Of a DNA stretch of 64,000 nt, positions 9,887 to 21,507 are shown in pieces. A model generated the notes under the pieces. That model was not told the origin of the DNA, did not search any database, and saw only the letters and a program-made list of their open reading frames with translations. Every line of letters begins with the position of its first letter. Within the stretch, counting starts at the first letter, position 1. The position numbers were made by a program, and so were the translations under genes. The stretch spans positions 62,001-126,000 of the forward strand of contig BGZK01001392.1 of the NCBI GenBank assembly GCA_005406025.1, given 5' to 3'. This stretch comes from Eumeta japonica. Its lineage: Eukaryota; Arthropoda; Insecta; Lepidoptera; Psychidae.

Positions 9887-12800
9887 ATGAGTGCGGCGTC
9901 GCGCACGCGCGTTCTTTACCTGGACGTGGCTTGTTTGATCTTCGGCTATTTACAGATCGTGAGTATTCGTTAATATCGCTGAAATAGCATTATGTGTATC
10001 CATGGTTTACTCACCGATCTGTTCTTGCTTCTATCTGCACTCCTAGATACTTTGGAAGTTATAAAGCTTGAAGACAATATGGTCTAGAACGAAAACCGAG
10101 TAGACATCGAAAAGTACGAATCCACATACAGACAATGCACTGACAGATTGGACACGTTAGATATAAAACCCTATTTTCATTTTCAGTTGGCAGCGATAGC
10201 ACTCACGGTGACGGCCATCTGGGTGGCCTGTGTGGAATCTGGATGCCGGTACCCAATTTTCTCTACGATTTCTCCACGATTGCCCATCAGGACCCTGTTC
10301 GTGAACATAGTCTGGGTATTCGCCGCTTTGTTGGTCACAGGAATACATAAGGTTAGTCCGATATTTTAGCAGACCACAATAACTATGACATATATCAGCA
10401 CCGATTATACTCCTATCGGCGGTATGACGCTATTGGCACGATTATAAAAACTATAAATTATTTTTCGCCAAGACTTACTTATAGTTGTATGTGCTGGTTG
10501 CTGAACGGAATTGTCCTTTATCCTCGAAACTTCACGTAGTGGCAAATCAAAGGGATAGAAGAGAGAGGAACTCACTCTTCTGTGTGATATTATCTTCACT
10601 CTCGGCGGCCATCGTGGTTTCGAGTTCAACCCAGAGTCTGTGCTGTTTTTTATACGGAACACATAGAATACGTTCGCGGTTCACATTATTGGAAAGCAAT
10701 AATTATAAAATATAATGAGCGATTTGCGGTTGCATTCTCGTTCGATGTACAGAAGAAAGCGAGCGCGAGTAGGAACAAATTGGGTTGCAGGCGTAAAGGA
10801 GGGGGCTATCTGGCACAGTATTTAATTATTATAATACGGCGTGAACAATAGTATAAGGCTTAAAATATGGAATCTTTTGCATATGTGTTATAGTGCTGAC
10901 TTAATTAATATTTTACATATTTAAGAAGAAACCAAGGGCTTAGGCATAGCCTAAGACAACACGAATGGTATTCCGATAATACAGTCCTGTATGAGCATAT
11001 TTTGAGTTTTAATTAAAACGTCCATCAATGAAATACGGCTATTCTAAATACGGAATTCAATGAATTGCTGTTTATATATTATTTATGAATGATTATATAC
11101 GATTAATACCAAGGTTGTTAGACCAAATTAAATAGGAATTTTACAGTTAAATTAATATAATTTAAAATTCAAAATTATTTTTGTGTATTACTTTATAGGT
11201 ACAGTATAAAAAGATTTTATCGATATAAAAGGAAAAATTTCGATCTTATAATTTGTCTGTCTATTGAGTATTCGCAAAATACGCAAACAGTATTAGACGA
11301 ATCATACCTAATGAAATATTATATGATAATAGTATGTACCTGGGAATAACATAACACAAATGTTTAATGACAGATATGAATATCTGTAACGGACAATAAC
11401 TGAACCGGAAAAAATAATATATTCCATTCCTTAATAGCTGAAAATATGCACTAAATTTTACTAATTAGGATAAAAGAGAGTTATAGGTATCAAGTGTAGG
11501 CTTAAATAATTCTACTGAAGAGATAGGTGACTGAAAATCAAATTCTTTATTTGAAGATAAAATAAAACCTGAATCTTATTGACAGATACTGTAAATTAAT
11601 CCCTATCCATGACGACTCGCAGATGCTCATGACGTGCGCTGTGGTCGGAAAAGGCTTGGTGCGAAAGAAAACCACCTCTATCGATTTGAGTAAAATTAAA
11701 TATGAAACAACTTTTTACAATTTAGCTAATAAGCTACATAAGATATTAACAAGCCTCGACAGCGGTCAGGACGTGTTCGAGGTCAAAGAAAAGCTCTTAG
11801 AACCTACTGATTGAAGAAAGAAATCAACTCACTGACTACAAAGACTACGTAATTACAGACGGACGACGAAATTAATAAGACCTTCACGTTCTTCCTTCGT
11901 TAGCATTCTTGTGGTATACAATACTGTGGTCGAGTAATACTTATGATGACCGCTCCTTGTCTACGCATTCCGTTTCAGCGTAAAGAAGGTTATGTGCTGA
12001 GCTACTTCGTCTTTGGGATCGTGGCGGCGGTAGGGCTGGTCATCGAGGGCACGTTGCTGGCCGCTTTCAAGGTGCACGCTCCGACTGCTTGCACAATTTT
12101 TCTACTGATCGGTGAGTTCGACCTGTCCTACATTACCATCGTTTTACTGTTATTAAAATATTGCAAAGCGTACCTTCTTATCTGTTTGCCGTTTAGTTAA
12201 ACAGCAAACAGATAGTTAGGCAGTCACAACTTTTAAAGCTTCAATTAAGAAATCGCTTTGAAACAAAGCTGCACACTGATCTATGCTGTTTACTTGTACA
12301 CGAACATTGTTATATGTAATATATGGTTTATATAGTTAATTATTAAAGCTCTTTACAAAAGTTTGGTAATTGGACTCTTTCGATACAAATAATTTTTATT
12401 AGACTAGATGTATTAAATGTCTAGTGACAATTTGTTATTTGAACGGATAAATTGGCTGGACAATGATTCCAAGGTTCGACTAGGCAATAAATCGTTCAAA
12501 TGTGCACAAAAATATCAAATGAGGAATAGACGTTGAGACAACTAAGATGTTTGAATAAACAACAACAATTTCGAATAATCTGTACTGTGTTTGAATTGAT
12601 ACTAAAGTGCGCAAATGAGCTGCAAGATGTCTGAAAGGATACTCAGATGTCTAAAGAGGAGGACTAAAGCGACTGAATGACCATCTGTAATCTAATATTA
12701 GCATAAATTATTGATGCAAAAAAAAATATGCATTTTTTTATTTTCTTTTTACAGTTTTATTGCAGTATTTTCGTGGATTGCAAGTTTAAGATTATTTATT

Positions 12801-12946
12801 TTTCCCCAGCGGTGTACGTGCTGTGCCTGTCCATGGTTTATGCTGTCTACTGCAACATAAAGCTGGAGAAGGGTTCCAAACAAAAGCCGTTTACGGTACT
12901 GCACGAGGATTGCGTCGATGGCATCAAACTAGAGGAGGCCGTATAA
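9887..12946 (+). CDS. A1: small four-pass membrane protein, subtype A
   Basis: Four coding exons, joined from splice signals and the paralogues: 9887-9958 (24 codons, phase 0), 10187-10351 (55 codons, phase 0), 11979-12111 (44 codons plus 1 base, phase 1) and 12810-12946 (ending TAA). All introns are GT-AG with good donors (GTGAGT, GTTAGT, GTGAGT). The 168-residue product starts MSAASRTRVLYLDVACL. Membrane segments lie at about 10-40 (possibly a long TM1), 60-79, 84-108 and 114-139. A charged tail of about 28 residues begins with the family motif YCNIKLEK. An acceptor just before the ATG (AG at 9876-9877) hints at an upstream untranslated exon, though a start of transcription at about 9722 is also possible. 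The likely poly(A) signal AATAAA is at 13516. Function is unknown; the layout resembles LAPTM/DUF4728-type tetraspan proteins. The separate open frames covering single exons are fragments of this model. Confidence 0.85.
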
Positions 12947-13515
12947 ATCACACTCCACTACTAATACCAAGGCCACTATCCTGCTAAGAGTGGACAGCGC
13001 GATAGCCCCCGCCGCCGCTGTCAGCTCCACTAGCGGGCTCTCCTGATCTCCCCGTGCTAAGACTGACTGCAACCGTCGTGTAACCGTATAGGCGTCTGAT
13101 TAGTAGCATTTTGGAAAGTTGTGATAGTGGGCTCCACCTTATCGCCGTTGTTTTTTTGATTAAATACTTTTATTAAATATTTGAATATTAAACGATCCAG
13201 GAATCGTTATTTACGATTATTCTAAATTATTTTTCGCGTATATAGATTAATTTTGATCACTGTCAGTTACATCGGCGCAGAGCCCGGCGGGTGCTCAGCC
13301 ATTTTTTATGCGTCATGTTTTCAAATGTTATTTTCTCCGCCATCTTCTCAGTCGACTTGTGTGTTCTCAACGATCTAGTGATGTTGTGTGGTTAGCTTAC
13401 ATGTTTGTAGTTTATGATAGACATGTTCGTACGATAATATGTAATCTGATATGTGTCATTTTAAAATTTTATGGGAAGCATCTCTCTAACTGTGATAATA
13501 TTTTAATTTTGATGA

Positions 13516-13521
13516 AATAAA
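13516..13521 (+). terminator. A1 polyadenylation signal
   Basis: AATAAA 570 bases after the A1 stop codon, followed by a T/G-rich stretch. It is the first canonical hexamer after the stop. Confidence 0.5.
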
Positions 13522-13549
13522 TATTTTCGTATGTAACATTTATTTCTTG

Positions 13550-14260
13550 AGGTTGGTCTTCTCCGAATACACAATCATACATTTCATGAGATTCAGTGTG
13601 CCAAAGCACAAGATAGTAAAATTTTCTTTTAGATCAATCTATAAGAATTATATGACCGTATTTATGCTGATGATTCTCTTATCTCATTAATTTTCAAAGG
13701 TATTCACTTTGTATTTGACGACTGGTGGGCTGTTCCTGGCCGGCCGTCTGCTGATGTATCTAATACTTGTCGAAGAGATTTCAGAAACATTGACAAGAAC
13801 TTATCGGGGTTCTAAACTTAAGACAAAAAACTAAATAATCAAAAACAGAAAATAAATATACAACTGTATTGTAACAAAAACGCACTACAGATCTTTTAGA
13901 AAATTTTTCACGGATGCAACTTCTTTTCTCAAGCGTTTGCCTCTGGTGTAAACAACGGAGTCTTATTTAATAAGAGATTTTTTTCGCTAATTTTGTCAAT
14001 ATAACACGCAGTAATATGATAGTTAGCCTTTCGAGCGAATGGCGTCTGTTTGAGATGCAGTTGGCGAATCAAATTCCAATCCAATACAACCTTGAAATAA
14101 CAACCTAAAGTTAAGATACATGTGAAATGTAATTTTATATCGATATCGGTCGTCGCGTAACAGCTATGAAGCCGACATTTTTAATAATGTCGTTTTATTA
14201 GAGTTGTCACAAATTATATTTTCAAATGGAGTTGGATATATCTAATCATGAAAACGTACT
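13550..14260. other. Intergenic between A1 and the 14.3 kb repeat, nothing recognised
   Basis: AT-rich sequence without conserved exons of the gene family, terminal repeats or long frames. Confidence 0.5.
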
Positions 14261-15099
14261 AACTGGCGTACATTAACCAAGTAAAAGTAAACAAAGCGTT
14301 TGCCCCTTTGCTTACGTAAACATTTGATATAGTTTTTAAACTTTTATTGTTATTCATGCATTCACTCATAAGCAAATATAGTTATTCATGAGTAGCTATA
14401 AAGCTATATGAGAAACTATAAAAAAATTAAAGTACATTTAATATTTATTAAAGCAATTTATTATTTAAATATTACATTCTTAACATATGAACGTTATTTA
14501 TTTATTTTGTTATATTAACATTTTTGGAAAGATTTTAACAGTGTCAAAATGGATCAATGGTAAAACAACATAGATACAAAGGAGAAGATGCACAGTTGCT
14601 TACTATTTTAATACCGAAAAGCGACCCAAAGTATACATGATATCTCTGACTCACCTTTTATAATACTATTTTATAGTACTAAAGAAAAACAAGAGAGGAA
14701 ATATTATTTATCATTTGATGTTTCATTTAAAAATCATAAGTAATGCCTACTTTTACTCTATTACTATTTTTGTACTCAAAAAACGATCGTTTTGTTATTG
14801 GAATATTATCTTATTCAATTTTTACAATTTGCACGTGTTACGCTAAAACAATGCACTGGTGAAGCGGTTTAATATCATCATCATCATCATCGCTCAATCC
14901 TGAGCCAGTCGCAATGACTGAAAGGGACAAGTCCCGATACACCGAAGGGAGCGTAAATATAGGGGGAGTGCTGGTTCTAGTCTGGATTAGGAGCGACGGG
15001 AGTGTAGAGCCAGCCGGTATTCGTGCACCCTTTAGCCAGAAACTGGAGTCTGGATAGGTAATAGGTATTATAGCGTGTCAATAAATATAATGTGAAAGA

Positions 15100-15990
15100 G
15101 AAAATTTCTTCCATTTATCTATGCGTTTATCTCTCGCTCCGTTTATCTATGTTTGCTCCGTGCTAATGTGGTTCATTCTTCTTAATTCCTATTGTAATAA
15201 TTTGTGTTTTATTTAAGAGGGTCTTCCAATTATAAATAGCTTTCTAATGTAGAAGATTTTAAAACAGAGTTATGTAAATGGTATCCACCTATTAATAGAT
15301 ATTTTTCTTATCCATTTTTTTTCCGCCAATCACATCTCAATTTATTTGCTTCACTTGATACAAAACTTTTAGTGTCCATCTAGGAGTTGGTGAAGTTCAA
15401 CCGCAGCATTTTTAACATGTACTTTATTATGAGCTAATGTTGTCCATTCTTGTTAGTTTATATTGTCATAGCCAGTGATCACAGTCTGAGTGGATCTCTC
15501 GAGTGTAAATAGCTTTCTGTTGTAGTAAATTTTAAATTGGAGTTAAGTAGTTAGTGTCGAGATCTTCTTAAAGTAAAGCTTTCTCACCTAATTTCTTTGT
15601 TCCGTCTATTTTCCATTCTTCATTTTCTTCGTTCCCAGAAACGGACATTGAAATTTGTTCAGTGTCCCTTTCTGGGAGTTGCTAAAATTCATTTACAGTC
15701 TTTCTAGTTTCGTTTGGCCCATTTGTCTTGGTTCCTATTGCAATAACTCATTCTTGTCTACACCAGTCTCCCATGTGTTACTAGGCCATGCAACTTTTCT
15801 TTCTGTTGTAGAAGATTTTAAAACAGTATTACTTATGTGGCGTCGAGATCTTTATAAGTGAAATAGTTATTTCCTAAATTTATTTCATCTGTTAATCTTT
15901 TTTTTCTCGTTTTCTTTGTTTAGTGCAGATTTACAGTGTCCATTTCTGGACTTTAGTTGAGTTCATCAGCAGCGTTTCCAATTTTGTGTA
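15100..15990. repeat. Degenerate tandem array, unit about 285 bp, ~3 copies
   Basis: Two anchors recur at about 285 base spacing. The first is tagctttct-t-tgtag with aaattttaaa, at about 15239, 15510 and 15797. The second is agtgtcc-t-tgg-gtt followed by a ttca-c-gc segment, at about 15370, 15660 and 15936. The copies are diverged and differ by indels. No coding frame is shared, so this looks like a small satellite or the internal array of a rolling-circle-type element. Confidence 0.7.
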
Positions 15991-16043
15991 ACCTATTATT
16001 TTTGTTTCTTATGATCTTAATAGGTATGCCACCTAATATGAGA

Positions 16044-16072
16044 TGCGGGCATCTTTAGGCGTAGATGCCCGA
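16044..16072. repeat. Hairpin between the array and the mariner fragment
   Basis: gcgggcatct and agatgcccg pair across an 8-10 base loop. It may be part of a transposon end. Confidence 0.7.
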
Positions 16073-16119
16073 CTAAAATTAATCTTACACAAACATTTGG
16101 GGATGAAAAAGTTGAGCTC

Positions 16120-16245
16120 GTGATGGATCCCACACAATTTGACTGAGGCTCAAAAGACGGACCACATTACTTGGTGCAATGCCATACCTAACAGATTCAA
16201 GGAAGGGGTGTTAAATTTGGTGTGGGACATAATAATGAAACCACC
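16120..16245 (+). pseudogene. Mariner transposase fragment
   Basis: Translation across 16120-16245 gives a short piece like the segment before the first catalytic aspartate of mariner transposases: VPHNLTEAQKTDHITWC, then a variable stretch with F-K-E-G, then V-W-D-I. The conserved pattern V-P-H-x-L-T-E-x-Q-K with a following W-C is characteristic. A stop interrupts the frame at the start and no catalytic residues remain. It is a dead fragment within the interrupted repeat. Confidence 0.6.
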
Positions 16246-17159
16246 CTGTGAACGCAATAAACAATTAGGAGATTTTCTCTATATGATTTTCGTTTTCGAG
16301 CATAGACAAGTAGACATTATACTAAATTTTGCAGAAAAAACAGGTACCTAAAATAAATAAATATTGCTGAGGTAAACACCATCCAGACTCCTTCGACCGT
16401 ATCATCAAAAATAAGCAAAGCCAGGATTCCCCTCCCCCCTTCGATCTTTTTGTAATATTTAAATGGCCCCTAGTGAGCGAAGAAGGCTGTTTTATAAAAT
16501 TCTTCTCGTCGGCTTGTCTGCAGATGATATTCTGGCGATCGTTCTTCATGTTGCCAACACATGCAAAAAAGTTTCCAATAAAGGTATAGCGAGAATGGTC
16601 AAGACGCTGTGGGATGAGGTAGTCCGGAGAGATATAACCTCGGTGTACAAGAGATGACTGACTTCGTTCAACACAGTGTCGTTCTTAGGACACGGGTTTG
16701 TTCCATGATCGATTTGGTTGCAATCCAGTTGACTGTAAACAACAATATAGCGATTAGGAATAACAATACATATCATTACTTGCTCGACTTGGTGAAATAT
16801 GTATATTAGATACTAAAAAAAGGGAACTTGGAGTTGAGCTATTATACGTGAACTAGTTTAAAAGTCACTGAAAACAAAAGAAAATGGAAAATTAGCTGAG
16901 TTTATCGCCTCGTCAGTTGACATCTACTAGTCGGTCTAGCACAGTGCGTGTCTTTTGTCTATGTGGAAACACGTGATCATATTTAGTTCTTCAGCGGCTC
17001 TATTTGGATACAAATTTTAATGTTATGTTGTAATAGCAATAGAGAATTAAAAAATTGGAATTAATTGTTGGAAATAGGACAAATAGCATTAAAAATATGT
17101 TTAATAGAACCTACGGGTCTTTTTGTATAAAAAAATAATTCTAATTAGCAATAATAAAA

Positions 17160-17702
17160 AACTAGCCAAATGCGAGTCAAGCTCGCCGACAAAGGGGGCC
17201 GCACCCCTGTAAAGAATTGATTATTAACTTTTTTCCAAAAGTATGTAGAGTTTTAAAAAATGTTAATGAAAAATAAGAAAAAACCTATTAAAACTGAACA
17301 AGAAACGCCGTTAAAAATGTATTTCTTGTATGGGAACCCCCATTTAATTTTCAATTTCCTATAATTTAATGTTTACTATTTGTATTCATAGTGACTATAA
17401 GTAATAAACACTTTGTGAACATTTCAAGCACTTACTTATTGCCACTATTAAAATCAAGGAAAAAATGGCAAAAAAATACGTTTCTTATATGGGTTTCTGT
17501 TAATTTACAATTTTATTTTATTTTTATTATTTGTTATTATAGCGGTAATAGAAGTACATAATCAGTGAATATTTCTACTGTCTACTCATTAGGGTTCATA
17601 AGAAACAGTCGGCTGAAAAATAGACAACCGGACGGACAAAGGGACTGTGTAGGCTTAGTAATAAGGTCCCGTTGACATCGTTTGGGTGTGGAATCTTAAA
17701 AA
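17160..17702 (+). repeat. Lepidopteran dispersed repeat (gcgagtc...ggtcccgtt type)
   Basis: Starts near ccaaatgcgagtcaagctcg with a ccgcaccc segment, and ends with the series acggacaaagg, cttagtaataaggtcccgtt and gtttgggtg. This is a diverged form of an abundant moth/butterfly repeat recognised by that end. No coding potential was seen. Confidence 0.5.
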
Positions 17703-18224
17703 TCAAATATATAAACAGTGTGACGCCATCTACTGGAGGCGAACCAGGAGCCGATCCCGTACACTGACAAACGAGTGATAGCGCCCGACAATGGAAAATT
17801 TCGTTGAATCTATTCATTAAAATAGACTCTGGGTGACATGTGAGCTTATGAAATTGTCGAATGAAGTAATAACAAAAAGTGTGTAATTAATAGGAATGGC
17901 AGTGTTGCGGGGCACATCTGTCAAGTACCCATGTAAGATCTTTTGAAAATGTTTTCAATTCGTGTTCTGCGATCATAACAGTTTTTGAAAAATTAACTAA
18001 GACCATATCGGACCACACTCATTGTAGCGCTCCAGTGCCATAATTACAAAGAAATTCAATACAGATGAAAAAGGTACGTTATTACACTTTTTCCATGTTT
18101 CGCGCACAAAATAGTTATAAGCATTTTAGTTGCCTATAACTTTAAAAACAAGTAGGTATTACTATTAAACTAGTGTAAACTAAAGTATAGAAAGAAAAGA
18201 GCGTATCTTCATGGAACTTACGTC

Positions 18225-18560
18225 CTTTTGTTGAGAAGCGCAGTTTTTCGGCGATAACTCAAGAACTGCAAATCCGACCATATTCAAAATATTTTTTGTT
18301 GAAAGTATTTATTAAGCGTTACCTTAGTTATTCTTTCCATATTTTTTGGAGTTATGATTTAGAAAATAGATTGGGGGAACACAATTTTTTTCAAATTTCG
18401 GAGCTATTATTTCCAAAATTATTCTCGTAATCAGAAAAATTGCTTAAAAACCTTAAAGTTTTTTAAAAGAACTGTCGAAATAGGTACCGCTCGTAGATGT
18501 TTTGCTGAAAAAAATTTTTTTAAGCTTCTGTTCCATGTATGGAATGCCATCAAATTAAAT
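18225..18560. repeat. Dispersed repeat, copy 1 (partner 26655-26870)
   Basis: Shares with 26655-26870 the series tttcggagc, a stretch like attattcacgtaatcagaaaa, ttgcttt/ttgctta, agttttttaaaag, and cagcttctgtttcacgtatg. Both are in the same orientation. It is probably a piece of one transposon family. Confidence 0.6.
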
Positions 18561-18837
18561 TTCTTTGTAGTTTTTGACTAAAATGCTTGTGACCATCCGT
18601 ATCCTAGACATCCTACACGGAAAAAAATGTTTAGTCAAAAAAGTAAAATATTGTTACAAATCACTTAACTCATACTCTTTCCATTATGATCTAAACTTGA
18701 TAGACTTGTGAAATATTTTTTTTGTTGCTTAGGATATTACGCAAGTGACAACCGCCGTGTTGGTTTTAATATGAATGTTACATGTTCATAACTTGCCACA
18801 TAAAGGCAATAAATAAAGTAATTAATAATAATAATAA

Positions 18838-19258
18838 ATGATAAAATTTCTTTTCGCTATAGATTTCTATTTAAGAATATATTTTTAAGTTTTTTTAAGT
18901 AATTGTTTTTGAGTTATTTGTAAAAAAAATAATAGTTCCCTCGTTAATATAATTTTCTAATATTGGCCGACCGCCTCCATTGTACGAGTTGAGCCTTCGC
19001 TTAGTAATAATTTACAATTTTATGAATATTAGCATAATTCGTTAATGAAAAAAACTCTCTCATCCCAGCGAGCCTATGAAGGATCTGCAAAACGACACAC
19101 GTAAATATTTATTAAAGATATTGTTTAGAACCTCGAAGAAAAATACTAATGAATAATAATGAAATTCGTGTGTATTTCCCGGTTACGACTACTTAAAAAC
19201 CGGTGACGCCATCACGGCGCAACGATGCATACGCCGATGCGGACGTAAAGGGTAGTGA
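18838..19258 (+). promoter_or_regulatory. B-gene upstream region, copy 1 (partner 31735-32212)
   Basis: Aligns over its length with the region before the orphan B first exon. Shared landmarks: tatttaagaatatattt, ggccgac with cgcctccat, taattcgt, gatctgc-aaacgaca-acgtaaatat, attgttt-gaac, aataataatgaaatt and a CRE-like TGACG(C/T)CA (19204-19211). A transposon-rich insert of about 0.9 kb separates it from the B1 TATA box in this copy, so the region was adjacent in the ancestor. Conservation suggests either regulatory importance or recent duplication. Confidence 0.6.
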
Positions 19259-19309
19259 ATAGGCGGCAGCTTCGTTCAAACAGCCAATGGGCTGCGTGTG
19301 TCCCTCAAT

Positions 19310-19478
19310 CAGGGCCGGATCTACCATATGGCTTTTTAGGCTTCAGCCCAGGGCCCCGTGGATTCAAGGGACCCCCAGCTAAGTCAAGTCAAAGTCAAAA
19401 ATAGATGATATGCGAAAAAATAGGTGGGCCCCTAAGTAGTATTAGCCCAGGGCCCCCTCAACTCACGGTCCGGCCCTG
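19310..19478. mobile_element. hAT-type MITE, 169 bp, with 8 bp target duplication
   Basis: Perfect inverted ends (cagggccgga at the left, tccggccctg at the right) are flanked by identical 8 bp copies CCCTCAAT at 19302-19309 and 19479-19486. The 8 bp duplication and CAGGG ends are hAT superfamily hallmarks. It is too short to code and is non-autonomous. It lies inside the insert that separates the B upstream region from the B1 promoter. Confidence 0.85.
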
Positions 19479-20093
19479 CCCTCAATAGGCGCACCGACCG
19501 TGGCGCGGCGCACTCCGCTCCTCAGTCGGAGGCGGCGCACTCCACTCAGTCAGATCTGTTACGAAGTTAACGATGAGATTACTAATAATAAAACCTTTAC
19601 AACAGTAAATGTTTGAAAACCTTACTAAGAACAGAATGCCTAACGTTTTGTCAAGTTTTCCGCTTCCGTTTTCCGCTTACAATTAGACTTTGACCGTTTA
19701 CATTTTATTTTTATTGAAATGTAGTATGCAGACATCAATCAGTGAAAGCAAGAACAAAAAAGAAATGAATTCGAGAAAAAAATATAGAATATTCCTCTCG
19801 TAGGCTGAAAGCAGAACTTATTTAGCTATGTGGATTACAAATGCCACGTTTTGGATCGTTTCAAAAAGTTATGAAACCGTAATCCTGAAAGTCCATTGAA
19901 TTTCGGAAAATGTACTTAAGAATTACAGTTGATTTGCTAAAAAGTAATCAAAGTTGAATTAAAATTAAAAGTTCTAAAATTTGTTGTGATTTTCTATATG
20001 TAATCTAAAAAGTTCACATTAATTTAGAAACTGCTCTTTATGTTGTCACGAAAATGCGGTCTCGATTTTATACACCGCGATATTCGGTTTTAT

Positions 20094-20172
20094 CACGTGA
20101 GGAACTTCACAAGCGGCCGGTTAGGTCGTGACCCGAGATTATACAAACATTGTGCGTAAAGAATTCATCTCA
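20094..20172 (+). promoter_or_regulatory. B1 core promoter: E-box, TATA, TCAGT initiator
   Basis: CACGTG at 20094-20099, TATACA at 20140-20145, and initiator TCAGT with A at 20172, 32 bases after the TATA start. The initiator region and the following 90 bases recur nearly unchanged at 32231-32325 and in diverged form at 61817-61913. That is strong comparative support for a real start site. Confidence 0.65.
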
Positions 20173-20259
20173 GTGCTCGGTCCCGATCGGGACGGTGGCG
20201 AGCGGTGTGGTCGCTGGCGCGCCGTTCAGGCCCGATAAACCGTACGTTACTGTTGGGCT
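20172..20259 (+). other. B1 non-coding first exon
   Basis: Bounded by the initiator A at 20172 and a GTAAGT donor at 20260-20265. It contains a 12 bp perfect palindrome (tcccgatcggga) and a cccgataa motif shared with the B2 first exon. It splices, by inference, to 21492, where acceptor ttgcag precedes the 16-base leader of the B1 start codon. The 1.2 kb intron contains an inverted LINE 3' end (20985-21135). Confidence 0.65.
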
Positions 20260-20984
20260 GTAAGTAGATCTATAAATTTAGTCTTATTTTTAAGTTTTAT
20301 TTTACTGATTGTCTTTTACATTTTGCTGTATTTATTATATCTCAGTATAAAAGTTTCAAAAGTGGGCAGAACGCCTACAAACTTAGCTGCTCGCAGACTG
20401 ACATATTGTATCGAATATAGTCATAGTTGGTCCCAATTTCCAAACCGCCTTTGGAAACAATGAAATTCATGTTTTAATATCACAAGTTATCATTAGACAG
20501 CATTCGGTGCTGGAATTTGTACCCAGTTCGTTATTAGCACATTAAAAGGCCGACGGCGGAGTGAGGCGCATTTGGACATCGTTACGTAAAGTCTTATACC
20601 GAGTACGACCCCAGCGATTGTTTATTGTATCACATCGACTACGATGTCCCTTCTGTCCTCCATCTCGACTCTGAAGACGTATGCTTCAAATTTAGATCAC
20701 TAGAGTCCATTAATTAGAAGCCAGCTAGAAGCGAGACGAGTAAGTATGTTATTTAAAATGGTCTAGTGTAACTGAAAGTCAATATGTCACGGATAAGCTT
20801 TGTGTCCATGACCGCCGTGAAACCAAAAGGGGAAGGTGGGTACAGATCCATGTGCGCGTGCGTCGTTCATCATCTGACCAGATCTCGCGCGGATCTTCTA
20901 TTATTTTCGTACACGTAATACCGGCCTAAGTGACCAGCCATCACGGCGGTGATCCTCGAGAGCCTATCCTCCTGACGTTTGTTA

Positions 20985-21135
20985 TATTCAAATTAAAATT
21001 CTAAATATCTCTATTTCATAAGTTATATAATAAAATTTGAAATACCTCATAATTTTTGCGAATTTACTCTTTACCACTCGTTCCGAATACAGTTTTCTTT
21101 GAAGAAGAACGAGCAAGAATTTTATGTGCAGTTCT
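20985..21135 (-). mobile_element. LINE 3' end, minus orientation, in B1 intron
   Basis: The reverse complement reads gctcgttcttctt, cgaacgagtggtaaagag, attcgcaaaaatta, then ggtatttcaa and tatgaaatagagatattt. The same series occurs in + orientation at 24535-24670. The gtatttcaag ... atgaaataaagatat ending also terminates the LINE at 51.6 kb. It is a 5'-truncated retrotransposon copy. Confidence 0.65.
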
Positions 21136-21507
21136 TTTCTACTTAAACAAAACAAACACAAAGACATTGCTGAACGAATCATTCCGGTAAGAAGACGAGT
21201 CGCGTGTGCCCATGAATATTTGCCTTCTAAGTATTCGGAAATTTGAAAACTTATTTTACTGAGTTAATGTTTAATAATGCTCTTCTATTTATACAAGGGC
21301 AAATCTTGTCTATTCACAGACACCTATTGAACAGCGCACGCAGGATTTCCCAAGTTAACTAGCGATATTGCATAGTCGACTAATAAGTAAACACGGTTCA
21401 TCAGTCGCTACGGGCATCGTGCGTTTCTATCGCTTTTTGGGAATGTGTGGTCACGACGTCTGTGACGACTCTCAAGATACGGCTGTTGCAGGTTCAAATC
21501 TTACGAG

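Larger units (their letters stand above)
14270..16445. repeat. Dispersed repeat, copy 2, interrupted by other elements
   Basis: 14270-14700 and about 16250-16440 match 3410-4055 in order. The 1.5 kb between them holds a (cat) microsatellite and GC-richer stretch (14875-15060), a tandem array (about 15100-15970) and a mariner fragment (16120-16240). The simplest reading is nested insertion into a copy of the same repeat. Confidence 0.55.

Noticed and set aside
14875..14895. Short (cat) repeat considered as part of a CRISPR-like array
   Set aside because: It is a simple trinucleotide microsatellite; no spaced direct repeats occur anywhere in the window.
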